This document shows, in pieces, positions 7,960 to 16,544 of a DNA stretch of 64,000 nt. A program made the position numbers and the translations under genes. This DNA comes from Tistrella mobilis (lineage in GTDB: Bacteria; Pseudomonadota; Alphaproteobacteria; Tistrellales; Tistrellaceae): assembly GCF_041468085.1 (NCBI RefSeq), contig NZ_CP121014.1:620001-684000 (forward strand), given 5' to 3'. Under the pieces are notes generated by a model. The model saw only the letters and a list, made by a program, of their open reading frames with translations. It was not told where the DNA came from and did no database searches. Each line of letters starts with the position of its first letter. The stretch's first letter is position 1.

Positions 7960-9251
7960 TGATCACGTTCGACGACATCGAGCCGCAACTTGTGTCTCTG
8001 CTACAGGCGCATCGCGAAAGTCTGGCGCCCTTGGGGCCGATGCTCATCAACCGAGATCTGAACGGACGCGTGCGAATAATCGCGCAAGAAGACCGGGTCA
8101 CCGACGATGCCGGGCGTGCAGCTATGGATACGGTCGCTGCCGACATGCGGAAGAAGCTGGGAGCCCATGTCGCTCCCGAAGGTTCGCTCATTCTCTATGA
8201 AGCCGATCTCGACGCCGTTGCAGCCTCGGGGCTCTCCCGCCCGCTTGCCGAGGATCTGCCCGGATACCGGATCGTCGACCGGCTCGCGACCGGAACCCGC
8301 TGGGCCACTGTCGAAGAGCCTTCCGACGGTGCCGCGCGTCGTATCGTGTTCTTTTCGATCAAGGGCGGCGTGGGCCGTTCTACGGCTCTTGCGGCCTGCG
8401 CCCGGCACCTCGCCCAGGGGGGCCGCAAGATCCTGGTCGTCGATCTCGACCTCGAAAGTCCGGGACTGTCCTCCTCCCTTCTGCCCGACGATCGATGCCC
8501 CCGCTATGGCGTGACCGACTGGATGGTGGAGGATCTTGTCGGCAATGCCGACGAGATGATCGAAGACATGGTCGCGGTCAGCGATCTGTCGGAGCTGGGC
8601 GATATCCGCGCGGTACCGGCTCATGGTGCCAAACCGGGAGACTACCTGCTGAAACTCGGGCGGGTCTGGATGCCCAAGGTCACGGCCGACCGGGCCACGG
8701 AACCCTGGCCCCGCCGGCTCAACCGTCTGATCGACGCCCTGGAAGCGCGCTACACGCCCGATGTCGTTCTGATCGACAGCCGCTCCGGCATCGACGAGAC
8801 CGCCTCTGCCGTCGTCACGGATCTTGGGGCACATCTGGTCTGCCTGTTCGCCATCCACGGCGCACAGACCTGGACCGGGTACCGGATCCTGTTCGAGCAC
8901 TGGAAACGCGCAGGCGTGGTGAAAGATATCCGGGACCGCCTGCAGATCGTAGCCGGCCTGGTGCCCGAGACCGACAGCGTCGCCTATGTGGATGCGCTCC
9001 GGCAGGCGTCATGGGATCTGTTCGGTGAGTATCTCTATGATGAAGTCGAGGCCGGCGCGACGGCCGAATTCAGCTTCGATCTCGCAGAACCGGATGCCCC
9101 GCATCAGCCATGGGCCATCCATTGGAACCGGGGTTTTGCCGCCCTTGAGCGACTGCACGGCAACGAGGTCGTGGTAGACGATGAACGGGTCCGTGCGGTA
9201 TTCGGGGAGGTGTTCGACGGTCTGGACAAACTGACGCCCGCAGAGGACTGA
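7959..9251 (+). CDS. ParA/MinD-like P-loop ATPase with a KGGVGRST motif
   Basis: 430 aa. An N-terminal region of about 125 residues has no motif I know. It is followed by a deviant Walker A box, SIKGGVGRSTALA (about 134-146), in which the usual final KGGVGKT lysine is Arg; the first Lys is kept, as in ParA/MinD. VVDLDLESPG (about 160-169) is the A' motif and VLIDSRSG (about 270-277) the Walker B. It starts behind GGGAGGGG and overlaps the HEPN-like gene by one base. ParA-type ATPases of this variant often accompany effectors in conflict systems. Role here: likely sensor or scaffold, inferred. Confidence 0.75.
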   Translation: MITFDDIEPQLVSLLQAHRESLAPLGPMLINRDLNGRVRIIAQEDRVTDDAGRAAMDTVAADMRKKLGAHVAPEGSLILYEADLDAVAASGLSRPLAEDLPGYRIVDRLATGTRWATVEEPSDGAARRIVFFSIKGGVGRSTALAACARHLAQGGRKILVVDLDLESPGLSSSLLPDDRCPRYGVTDWMVEDLVGNADEMIEDMVAVSDLSELGDIRAVPAHGAKPGDYLLKLGRVWMPKVTADRATEPWPRRLNRLIDALEARYTPDVVLIDSRSGIDETASAVVTDLGAHLVCLFAIHGAQTWTGYRILFEHWKRAGVVKDIRDRLQIVAGLVPETDSVAYVDALRQASWDLFGEYLYDEVEAGATAEFSFDLAEPDAPHQPWAIHWNRGFAALERLHGNEVVVDDERVRAVFGEVFDGLDKLTPAED

Positions 9252-9255
9252 TCAC

Positions 9256-10698
9256 ATGACACCTGCAATGCTTCGGCGCGCATTGATCGAGGGATTGCCG
9301 GAGGTCCAGGCGCAGGACGGAACCGCGCCGGCGGCAGCACAGGTCTACGTGCCGAATGCTCATGCGCGGGCACTCGCCCTGGATTGCAGTCTGGTGATCG
9401 GCGCCCGCGGTGTCGGCAAGACCTTCTGGTGGGAGGCTCTGCGCCGCGGCGAGGTGAGGTCGCGCCTCGCCGGCACGGTGAAATCAATCGACAATGTGAC
9501 TGTCGGCACCGGCTTCGGCATTGGCGTCAGTATAAACGACGCCCCTGATCGCGAGACCTTTGCCCGGCTGATTGCGCCGGAGAGCGGTTTCACGGCCTAT
9601 GATGTCTGGCGCACGGTCTGTGTCCGGTGGATCGGGCGTCTTCTTGACCTGCCGAGACCATCCCAGTCATGGAGGGAATCGGTCAGTGCGGTCTCCTCGG
9701 ATCCCGAGATTTATGCCTGCCTTCTGGAACAGGCCAACAAAGTTCTCGGTGAGCAGGCCCGCCACGGGCTTCTGATATTTGATGCGCTTGACCGGACGAG
9801 TAATGACTGGCGCACGACGGACCCGATCGTACGCGATCTTCTCCGTTTTGCACTTGATCTCCGTTCGTATCAATATCTCCATGCAAAAGTTTTCCTCAGA
9901 CAGGATCAATTCGAGGGGCGTTCTGTGAAAGACTTCACGGACGCTTCCAAGCTGCTGGCCACGCGAGTAGAACTCACCTGGGGCAGTCTGGACCTCAACG
10001 GCCTTCTCTGGCAGTACCTCCTGAACACACCAGCCGATATCTCCAGGCCGATCGTCGATCTTCTGACGGAGCTGGGTTGTCCGATCAACGCCGACGCAGA
10101 TGTACGTGAAGTCCCGCAACGCCTGAGGCATGACGAATCTCTGCAAAAAGCGGCATTTGCACGCCTGGCCGGCCAGTATATGGGCCGCGACCGGCGGCGC
10201 GGCATTCCCTATACGTGGATTGTCAGTCATCTGTCAGACAGCCAGGGGCGCGCGTCGCCGCGATCCTTCCTTGCCGCTTTGCGTCACGCCGCGGTGAACA
10301 CCAGCGAAAATCATCCTGAACATACCACTGCATTGCATTACGATGCGATCAAGGAGGGGGTGCGCGCCGCCTCCGGAATCCGCGTGGATGAAATGGCGGA
10401 GGATTATCCCTGGATCCGGCATCTGATGCAGCCTCTGCGTGGGATGAGCGTGCCCTGCAGCTTCGACAACGTCGCCACGGCCTGGAGCACCGCGAAGGTA
10501 CTGGACCAGCTCGGCACATCGGAGGATCGTCTTCCACCGGAACATCTCGATCAGGGCCCTGAGGGCGTTCGGGAAGACCTGGAAAAACTCGGCCTCCTTC
10601 AACGCATGCGCGACGGCCGGGTCAACATGCCCGACCTCTACCGTGTCGGCTTCGGCCTCGGACGGCGCGGCGGCGTCAAGCCGGCTGCGCGTGAGTGA
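9256..10698 (+). CDS. P-loop ATPase (STAND/AAA-like), third gene of the putative conflict system
   Basis: 480 aa. Walker A is GARGVGKTFWWEA (about residues 49-61); Walker B is LLIFDALDRTSNDW (about 172-185), a form seen in large regulatory ATPases. The C-terminal part (about 330-480) is helical with a possible winged-helix around 425-470 (LDQLGTSEDRLPPEHL...LEKLGLLQRMRDGRVNMPDLYRVGFG). It starts 4 bases after the preceding stop. The gene is less G+C-rich than its neighbours (42% in 9841-9900), a sign of transfer. Not a family I can name; probably it acts with the KGGVGR ATPase to control the HEPN-like protein. Confidence 0.65.
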   Translation: MTPAMLRRALIEGLPEVQAQDGTAPAAAQVYVPNAHARALALDCSLVIGARGVGKTFWWEALRRGEVRSRLAGTVKSIDNVTVGTGFGIGVSINDAPDRETFARLIAPESGFTAYDVWRTVCVRWIGRLLDLPRPSQSWRESVSAVSSDPEIYACLLEQANKVLGEQARHGLLIFDALDRTSNDWRTTDPIVRDLLRFALDLRSYQYLHAKVFLRQDQFEGRSVKDFTDASKLLATRVELTWGSLDLNGLLWQYLLNTPADISRPIVDLLTELGCPINADADVREVPQRLRHDESLQKAAFARLAGQYMGRDRRRGIPYTWIVSHLSDSQGRASPRSFLAALRHAAVNTSENHPEHTTALHYDAIKEGVRAASGIRVDEMAEDYPWIRHLMQPLRGMSVPCSFDNVATAWSTAKVLDQLGTSEDRLPPEHLDQGPEGVREDLEKLGLLQRMRDGRVNMPDLYRVGFGLGRRGGVKPAARE

Positions 10699-10715
10699 CC
10701 GCAGTTGCCGTAACG

Positions 10716-10820
10716 ATGAACGCCCGGATCTCCACCTCCACCCTTGCCCCTGCCGCCCGCTTCGGCGAAAGTTGCGCCGCAACAGGCCATGGCGGCCGGT
10801 CGACGAGGACAGGTGGATGA
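10716..10820 (+). CDS. Possible 34-aa peptide coupled to the nucleotidyltransferase gene
   Basis: A short frame encodes 34 residues starting MNARISTSTLAPAARFGES and ending RTGG, with one Cys. Its TGA overlaps the ATG of the next gene (ATGA), exactly as that gene overlaps the ABC exporter, so a three-gene coupled unit is possible. No good ribosome binding site precedes it, and the composition is plain. It could be a leader or precursor peptide, or chance. Confidence 0.25.
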   Translation: MNARISTSTLAPAARFGESCAATGHGGRSTRTGG

Positions 10821-12040
10821 CGGAAAGCGGGATCGATCCCGGATTGGCGGCCCTGGCCGTGGCGGTCGCGCAGGGCATTGGCGGCCCGGTGGCGGCAGCG
10901 GCGCGGCCGGTCGATCTGGGGCCCGGAGGGCCGCTTGGCGACTGGACGGAAACCGCCCGGCTGATTGCACGCCATCGCGTCCAGGGGCTGGCCTCGCCCA
11001 CCCTGTTGAAGGCGTCGGGCGGCGCAATGCCGGTCGATCTGAAAACCAGTCTGATTCGGGCGACCATGCTGGCCGTGCAGGCGCAGCGCAAGCAGATGGA
11101 CCTGCTGCTGCGCGTGCTGACGGCGCTGCAACAGCACGGAATCCGGGCGATTGCGCTGAAAGGGGCGATGCTGGGACACCGGTTCATGGCGCGGCCGGAA
11201 CTCAGACTGTCCAACGATCTCGATGTGCTCGTCGACCCGCAACGGATCGACGAGGCCGAGGCGGTGATCACCGGCTTCGGCTATGCCCGGCATCTTCCAC
11301 CGGCCAGCTGGCGTCCGGCCTGGGTGGCGCATTACCGCAAATGGCGCAAGGATGCGGCCTTCCTGCCCCTGGAGGGCGGCCCGATGATCGAATGCCATTG
11401 GCGGATCTTCGACAACCACAAATTGCTGCCATTCGATTTCGAGATGCTGTGGCATGGCCGTCATATCGAGATGGTCAACGGTGTCGAGATCCCGATGGTC
11501 GGCAACCTTCAGCAGCTGGTGTATCTGGCGGTGCACGGCGCCTACCACGCTTGGTTCCGGCTGAAATGGGTGGCTGATTTCGCCGCAGTCTTCTGCGCCA
11601 CGCCGCCCGAAGAACGCCAGGCGGCGGCGGCACTTGCGGCCAGGCAGGGCGTCGGTCCGGTCTTCGACCATGCGCTGTCGCTCGCCCATCGTCTCTTCGC
11701 CATACCGCTCACGGCGGAAGAGGTTGACCGCGTCGCCCGCTCGCCCCGACGGGAGGCGCTGGACGGCTTTGCGCTGAAGGCGCTGCACCACCACGACGCC
11801 TCTGCCGTCGGGCTGGCCATCGATCGTCGCTTCGCCCTCCGCATGGTCCTGCACAGCTACCGGCTGCGCCGCGAGCCCGCCTTCCTGGCGGCCCAGGTCC
11901 TCATGGATCTCAATTTCCCCGGGGGGCTTGAAAACTCCGGCCTGGGGGACCGCTGGCTCTGGTTGTATCCGGCGGTCCGCGGCTGGCGATCCGCCCGTCA
12001 CCATATCTCCCACCGGCTGGGAAGGCCGGGTCGCGCATGA
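10817..12040 (+). CDS. Nucleotidyltransferase family protein (PF14907-like)
   Basis: 407 aa. The core ALKGAMLGHRFMARPELRLSNDLDVLVD (about residues 113-140) has the LKG strand followed by the DxD acidic pair (D134, D136) of minimal nucleotidyltransferases; WRIFDN...LLPFD and LVYLAVHGAYHAWFRLKWVADFA downstream are typical of the 'uncharacterised nucleotidyltransferase' family. Such proteins turn up in polysaccharide and lasso-peptide gene clusters. The start is set by GAGGACAGG and an ATGA overlap; the open frame extends 58 codons upstream but overlaps the previous gene. The stop overlaps the exporter start. Substrate unknown. Confidence 0.8.
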   Translation: MTESGIDPGLAALAVAVAQGIGGPVAAAARPVDLGPGGPLGDWTETARLIARHRVQGLASPTLLKASGGAMPVDLKTSLIRATMLAVQAQRKQMDLLLRVLTALQQHGIRAIALKGAMLGHRFMARPELRLSNDLDVLVDPQRIDEAEAVITGFGYARHLPPASWRPAWVAHYRKWRKDAAFLPLEGGPMIECHWRIFDNHKLLPFDFEMLWHGRHIEMVNGVEIPMVGNLQQLVYLAVHGAYHAWFRLKWVADFAAVFCATPPEERQAAAALAARQGVGPVFDHALSLAHRLFAIPLTAEEVDRVARSPRREALDGFALKALHHHDASAVGLAIDRRFALRMVLHSYRLRREPAFLAAQVLMDLNFPGGLENSGLGDRWLWLYPAVRGWRSARHHISHRLGRPGRA

Positions 12041-13827
12041 CGATGACCTCCGGCGCAGCATTCCGGGATCTTCTCCGCCGCATGGTGCGAGCCGGCGGAC
12101 GCCGGCGGGTGGCGAAGCTTGCCGGCCTTCAGCTGGGCGCTGCGGTTTCAGAAAGCCTCGGCCTCGCCATGCTGCTGCCGCTGCTGCGCATGATTCAGCT
12201 GCCGGGCGGCGATGCACCGGCGGAGCTGGGCGAAAGTGCCGGCACCGGCTTCGCGCCGCTGGATCGGCTGATCGGGGCATTGGACCCCGCTGCAGGGCTG
12301 ATCGCGGTGCTGCTTGTCTTCGTCGTCCTGACCGTGATCCGCGGCCTGCTGCTCTATGGTCGCGAGGTCCACAGCTTTCATCTGACGGTCGATCTGGCGG
12401 CGCAGTTGCGGGCTGACCTGTTCGGCGCCGCTGCCCGTGCTCCGTGGCGGGTTCTCGCCTCGGAACCCCGTGGCCATCTGCTTGGCCTGCTGACCACCGA
12501 GGTCGACCGGATCGTGACCGGCACGGTCATGCTCCTCAGGCTCCCCGCCCTCGGTGTGATGGCCGTGGCGCAGATCACGGTCGCCGCGCTGATCAGCCCG
12601 ACCCTCACCCTGGCGGCACTCGCGATCGGCGGCCTGAGCGGAGTTGCCGTCCGCCGCCGCTCCAGATCGAGCTTCGCGCAAGGCACGCGGCAGACCGGCC
12701 TGCACGCCGCCGCCTCCCGCGAGGTCCGCGACTTCCTGGACGGGCTCAAGCCCGCCAAGGGCCAGGGCGTGGAAGCACGCCACGCCGCCGTCTCGGCGAC
12801 TGCGCTCCGCGAGACGGGGCTTGGCATGCTGTCCTTCGTCCGGGCGAGCGCCAATGCACGGCTGATGATGCAGGTGGTGGGCGTCATTGCCCTGTCGGGC
12901 CTGGTCGTGGTGGGCGCGCTGATCCTGAAGGTGCCCGGCCCCGAGCTGATCCTGCTTGCGGTGATCTGCGGCCGCCTGCTCCCCATGGCACAGGAATTCC
13001 AGCAATCGGCCCAGAGGGTCGCGCATATGCTGCCGGCGCTGGTGGCGGTGAACGCCGCCGCCGCCCGCCTGGCCCGCCAGGCGGGACCGGCGGTCGCCCG
13101 TCCGGCACTGCCCGCCGCCGATCATGCCCCCGAAATCCGGCTGAAGGGCGTGAGGCTCAGCCATCCGGGCGACCCGGCAGCGCCCGAGACGAGCAGCAGT
13201 CAGACGGTGCTCGACGGCGTGGATGCCAGCTTCCCGGCCGGCAGCGTCACCGCGATCATCGGCCCGTCGGGTGCCGGCAAGACCACGCTGATCGATCTGC
13301 TGCTCGGCCTTCTGCCACCGGATGACGGCACCGTCACCTTCGACGGCCGGCCGCTGGACGAAGCCCTTGCCGCGGCCTGGCGGCCACGTGCCGGCTGGGT
13401 ACCGCAGGAGACCTTCCTGACCGATGCCAGCCTGCGCCAGAATCTGCTCTGGTCCGCCGATCCCGAGCGCCATGCCAGCGACGATACGGCATTGATGGCC
13501 GCGATCGAGGCCGCCGGGCTGGCGCCGGTGGTCGCCGGGCTGCCCGAGGGGCTGGACACCCCCCTCGGCGACCGCGGCAGCCGGCTTTCGGGCGGCGAGC
13601 GCCAGCGGGTGACGATCGCCCGTGCCCTGATCCGCCAGCCGCGGCTGCTGCTGCTCGACGAACCGTCGAGCGCGCTCGATGCCGAAACCGAACAGCGTCT
13701 CTGCGACACCCTGGCCACGCTGAAGGGGCGGACGACGGTGGTGGTGATCACCCATCGCCCGGCCATCCTGGAAGTCGCCGATCAGGTGCTGCGCCTCGAG
13801 GATGGGCGCTTCGTCACCGGCAGCTGA
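12037..13827 (+). CDS. ABC exporter, fused membrane and ATP-binding domains
   Basis: 596 aa half-transporter. A membrane domain (about residues 20-330) precedes the nucleotide-binding domain with Walker A GPSGAGKTT (about 409), Q-loop WVPQETFLTDASL, signature LSGGERQRV (about 517), Walker B LLLLDEPSSALD and the H-loop VITHRP. No N-terminal C39 peptidase is present, so it is not a PCAT. MsbA- or McjD-like exporters have this layout. Coupling by ATGA to the nucleotidyltransferase suggests export of a product made or tagged by that enzyme. Confidence 0.88.
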   Translation: MTMTSGAAFRDLLRRMVRAGGRRRVAKLAGLQLGAAVSESLGLAMLLPLLRMIQLPGGDAPAELGESAGTGFAPLDRLIGALDPAAGLIAVLLVFVVLTVIRGLLLYGREVHSFHLTVDLAAQLRADLFGAAARAPWRVLASEPRGHLLGLLTTEVDRIVTGTVMLLRLPALGVMAVAQITVAALISPTLTLAALAIGGLSGVAVRRRSRSSFAQGTRQTGLHAAASREVRDFLDGLKPAKGQGVEARHAAVSATALRETGLGMLSFVRASANARLMMQVVGVIALSGLVVVGALILKVPGPELILLAVICGRLLPMAQEFQQSAQRVAHMLPALVAVNAAAARLARQAGPAVARPALPAADHAPEIRLKGVRLSHPGDPAAPETSSSQTVLDGVDASFPAGSVTAIIGPSGAGKTTLIDLLLGLLPPDDGTVTFDGRPLDEALAAAWRPRAGWVPQETFLTDASLRQNLLWSADPERHASDDTALMAAIEAAGLAPVVAGLPEGLDTPLGDRGSRLSGGERQRVTIARALIRQPRLLLLDEPSSALDAETEQRLCDTLATLKGRTTVVVITHRPAILEVADQVLRLEDGRFVTGS

Positions 13828-13831
13828 TCCG

Positions 13832-15832
13832 TCACCCCTTGCGATCGGCCAGGTCGGTCAACAGGTGCTCAAATAGCGGGATCAGCAGGGCGCTGCCCAC
13901 CGGCGACAGATGATCTTCGTCGCGATAGCGGCTGGTGCCTGCGATGGGATCGGCCGCGCGACAGAAGCCGTCCGGATCACAGAGCAATGGCCCCGGATCG
14001 AGGACGGCCGCCCGCCCCTGGGCGGCATGGTCGATGGCCGCATCCACATGGCGGTTGAAGGCCCTTTGGCTGGCGAGGCTGCGGCCCGCCTCCGCGACCG
14101 GCTGCCCCTCGCGCGCCCGTGAGGCCAGATACCGTGGTGGCAGAAAGGGCATCAGCGGTACCTGTTTCATGACCGCCACCTGCACCCCAAGCTGTCGCAG
14201 CCGGTCGATCGTCTCTGTCAGAGCGGTTTCCAGCAATTTAGCACGGCGGATGCGTTCATCCTCCGGCAGGGGCCCCAAAGCCCAGCGCGGCATCGACACC
14301 ACCGGGCTCGGTTCCTTCCACGATGCGATCCCAACATCCCACCAGAACAACCAGCCTGATATCCCGGCGCCTGATTTCGTCGGCCAGCACCCGGTCGCCC
14401 GGCGCGCAGGGCAGCTGCCCCCCGAACCCGATCGCCGGACATTTGAGGCGGGTGACGTCGAGGGAGAGACCATGCCGCCGGACAACATCGGCGAGCACCC
14501 GCGCCACCATGCCTGCATGGCTGTCGCCCATGAGAAGAACGCCGCCACCTTCGGGCCTGCCATCGGCGATCCGGCAGAAATCTCCTCCGATCAAGCCGTT
14601 GAGCCAGTGTCCGCAACGATTGGTCGGCGCGGTCTCCTGGACCAGATAACGGTCCTCTGCAGCGGGAAAGCGGCGCAACCAACCGGCCTCGCCCGCGACC
14701 CCATAGCCGATCATGGCGCAGACGGCCATGGCCATTGCCGCGACCAGGGTCCTCCTGCGGGCCAGCAGGTGCCGACGGCGGATCGGCAGTTCCACATAGC
14801 GGTAACTGGCCCAGGCCAGAAACAGTGCCACCAGCACCGCGAGGATACGTTCCAGAACCGGCGCATCGGGTGTCGGCCTTATCCCCAGCGGATCGACCAG
14901 AAGCTGGTTCTGGAACACCAGCAGCGGCCAGTGCCACAGATAGAAGCCGTAGGAGACAAGCCCCAGCCAGACCATCGGACGTGTCGACAACAGCCGGATT
15001 GCCAGCGGCGGCCGGGCGGCGGTTCCGGCGATGAGCACCGCCGCAGCGCCCAGAACCGGCGGCAGCGCCGCAGTTCCCGGAAAGATCATCCCCTCGCGGT
15101 AGACGATCATCGGGACCAGAATCGCGGCCAGGCCCGCCCAGGCAGTCAGCGCCGCCACACTGCCCGACGGACATCGACGTCGGCCCGCCGGAAGCGTCAC
15201 GGCCACCAGAGCCCCGGCCAGAAACTCCCAGGCGCGCGCGGGCAGAAGGTAGAAGGTAGAAGGCGGCATGCCGGTCGATCACAGCCAGGGCAATGCCCAG
15301 CGCAGCCGTGGCGAGAAAAGCGCCGGTGATCCACCCGATCCGCCCCCCGGTCCCCGGCCCGTATCAGCAGCAGAAGCGTCAACGGATAGACGAGGTAGAA
15401 CTGCTCCTCCACCGCCAGCGACCAGGTGTGCAGCAAGGGCATCGTCGCGGAGGCCGGCGCGACATAGGGATCCTGGAGGTAGAAGAGTACGTTCGCGAGC
15501 AGAAACGGCTGGGCGATCAACGCCCGCGCAAAGGCCTTGAATTCCAGAGGATACAGCAGCAGATGCGCCAGGATGGCGGATCCTGCAAGCATCAGGATCA
15601 TGGCTGGCGCCAGCCGGCGGATGCGCCGTCCCCAGAATGCCCGCAGGCTGAACCGGCCGGCATCACCTTCGCGCAAGATCAGGCTGGTGATCAGATAGCC
15701 GGAGATGACGAAAAAGACGTCGACGCCGACAAAGCCGCCCGTCACCCGGGCCAGGCCGGCATGATACGCCACGACGCCAAGGACGGCGACTGCCCGCAAT
15801 CCGTCAATCTCGGGCCGGTAGCCATCATGCAT
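13832..15832 (-). pseudogene. Acyltransferase 3/SGNH O-acetyltransferase (OafA-like), frameshifted three times
   Basis: Reading leftwards from MHDGYRPEIDGLRAVAV at 15832, the membrane acyltransferase domain is recognisable (GFVGVDVFFVISGYLI, HTWSLAVEEQFYL), followed by an SGNH domain (LLMGDSHAG; DEDHLSP). The product, about 665 aa, would O-acylate a surface glycan. Three frame changes are needed: an extra G in a six-G run at 15343-15348; a 7-bp tandem duplication (unit AGAAGGT) near 15244-15263, since removing one copy restores RHAAFYLLPARAWEF; and a 1-bp slip in the GGGGCCCC area near 14270-14275. Catalytic residues are kept. It is either a decaying gene or partly sequencing error; the 7-bp repeat could also be a slippage switch. 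Confidence 0.85.
15244..15263. repeat. 7-bp tandem repeat (AGAAGGT, nearly three copies) causing a frameshift
   Basis: AGAAGGT-AGAAGGT-AGAAGG on the plus strand lies inside the acyltransferase gene. With one unit fewer the protein reads through in frame across a conserved FYLLPxRAWEF segment. Confidence 0.85.
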
Positions 15833-16037
15833 CGGAAAGATCCTGTCACCCTGCACCGGTCGCCACCGCCCCGCCCTGTGTCCGCCTCCGCCCCTCCATG
15901 CCACGAACCCCCAGGCAGCGCATCAGGAATGATCTTTGTTTTCTGATCTGTTTATATATCATTCAAAAAAATGCCGCCTCCGGATAATTTTGGACACCTT
16001 CCACGACCCGTTCCTCTCCCCCTCAAGGACGCTCAAC

Positions 16038-16529
16038 ATGCTGCGCGACACCCCCGCTGGCCGCCTTCCCGCCCATCCTTCCGAGCCCGAAATCGCGCTC
16101 TGGCTGAACACGCCGCAGCCGATCCGGCTACCCGACCTGGAAGGCCGGGTGGTAATGATCCTGGCCTTCCAGATGTTCTGCACCGGCTGCGCCCGCGAGG
16201 CCGTGCCGCAGATGATGCGCGTCCGCCAGACCTTTCCCGAAGATCGGGTGGCGGTGATCGGCCTGCATACGGTGTTCGAACACCATGCCGCCAACACGGT
16301 CGAGGCGCTCACCGCCTTCCTGCATGAAAACCGCGTCACCGTGCCGGTGGGCATCGATGCGCCGGGGCCCCGCGGCCCGCTGCCGCTGACGATGGCGGCC
16401 TGGAACCTGCAGGGCACGCCCAGCCTTATCCTGCTCGACCGTGCCGGCCGGGTGCGGCGCAAGACCTTCGGCCATGTCGACGACCTGCGCCTTGGGGCCG
16501 AAATCGCCTGGCTGCTGGCGGAAGACTGA
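16038..16529 (+). CDS. Thioredoxin-like redoxin (TlpA/peroxiredoxin-type fold)
   Basis: 163 aa. The CxxC pair is FCTGCAREAVPQ (Cys48, Cys51), and the C-terminal half keeps a cis-Pro-like segment NLQGTPSLILLDRAGRV. No signal peptide is evident, so it is probably cytoplasmic. The start MLRDTPAG is preceded by AAGGACG; the open frame continues 34 codons upstream through AT-rich sequence that looks like promoter, not protein. The CTGC motif suggests a thiol-disulfide reductase or thiol peroxidase; substrate unknown. Confidence 0.75.
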   Translation: MLRDTPAGRLPAHPSEPEIALWLNTPQPIRLPDLEGRVVMILAFQMFCTGCAREAVPQMMRVRQTFPEDRVAVIGLHTVFEHHAANTVEALTAFLHENRVTVPVGIDAPGPRGPLPLTMAAWNLQGTPSLILLDRAGRVRRKTFGHVDDLRLGAEIAWLLAED

Positions 16530-16544
16530 TCGCTGCCCCTCGGG

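Noticed and set aside
15936-16037. N-terminal extension of the redoxin gene
   Set aside because: AT-rich sequence without a ribosome site; residues do not look like a signal peptide or family N-terminus.
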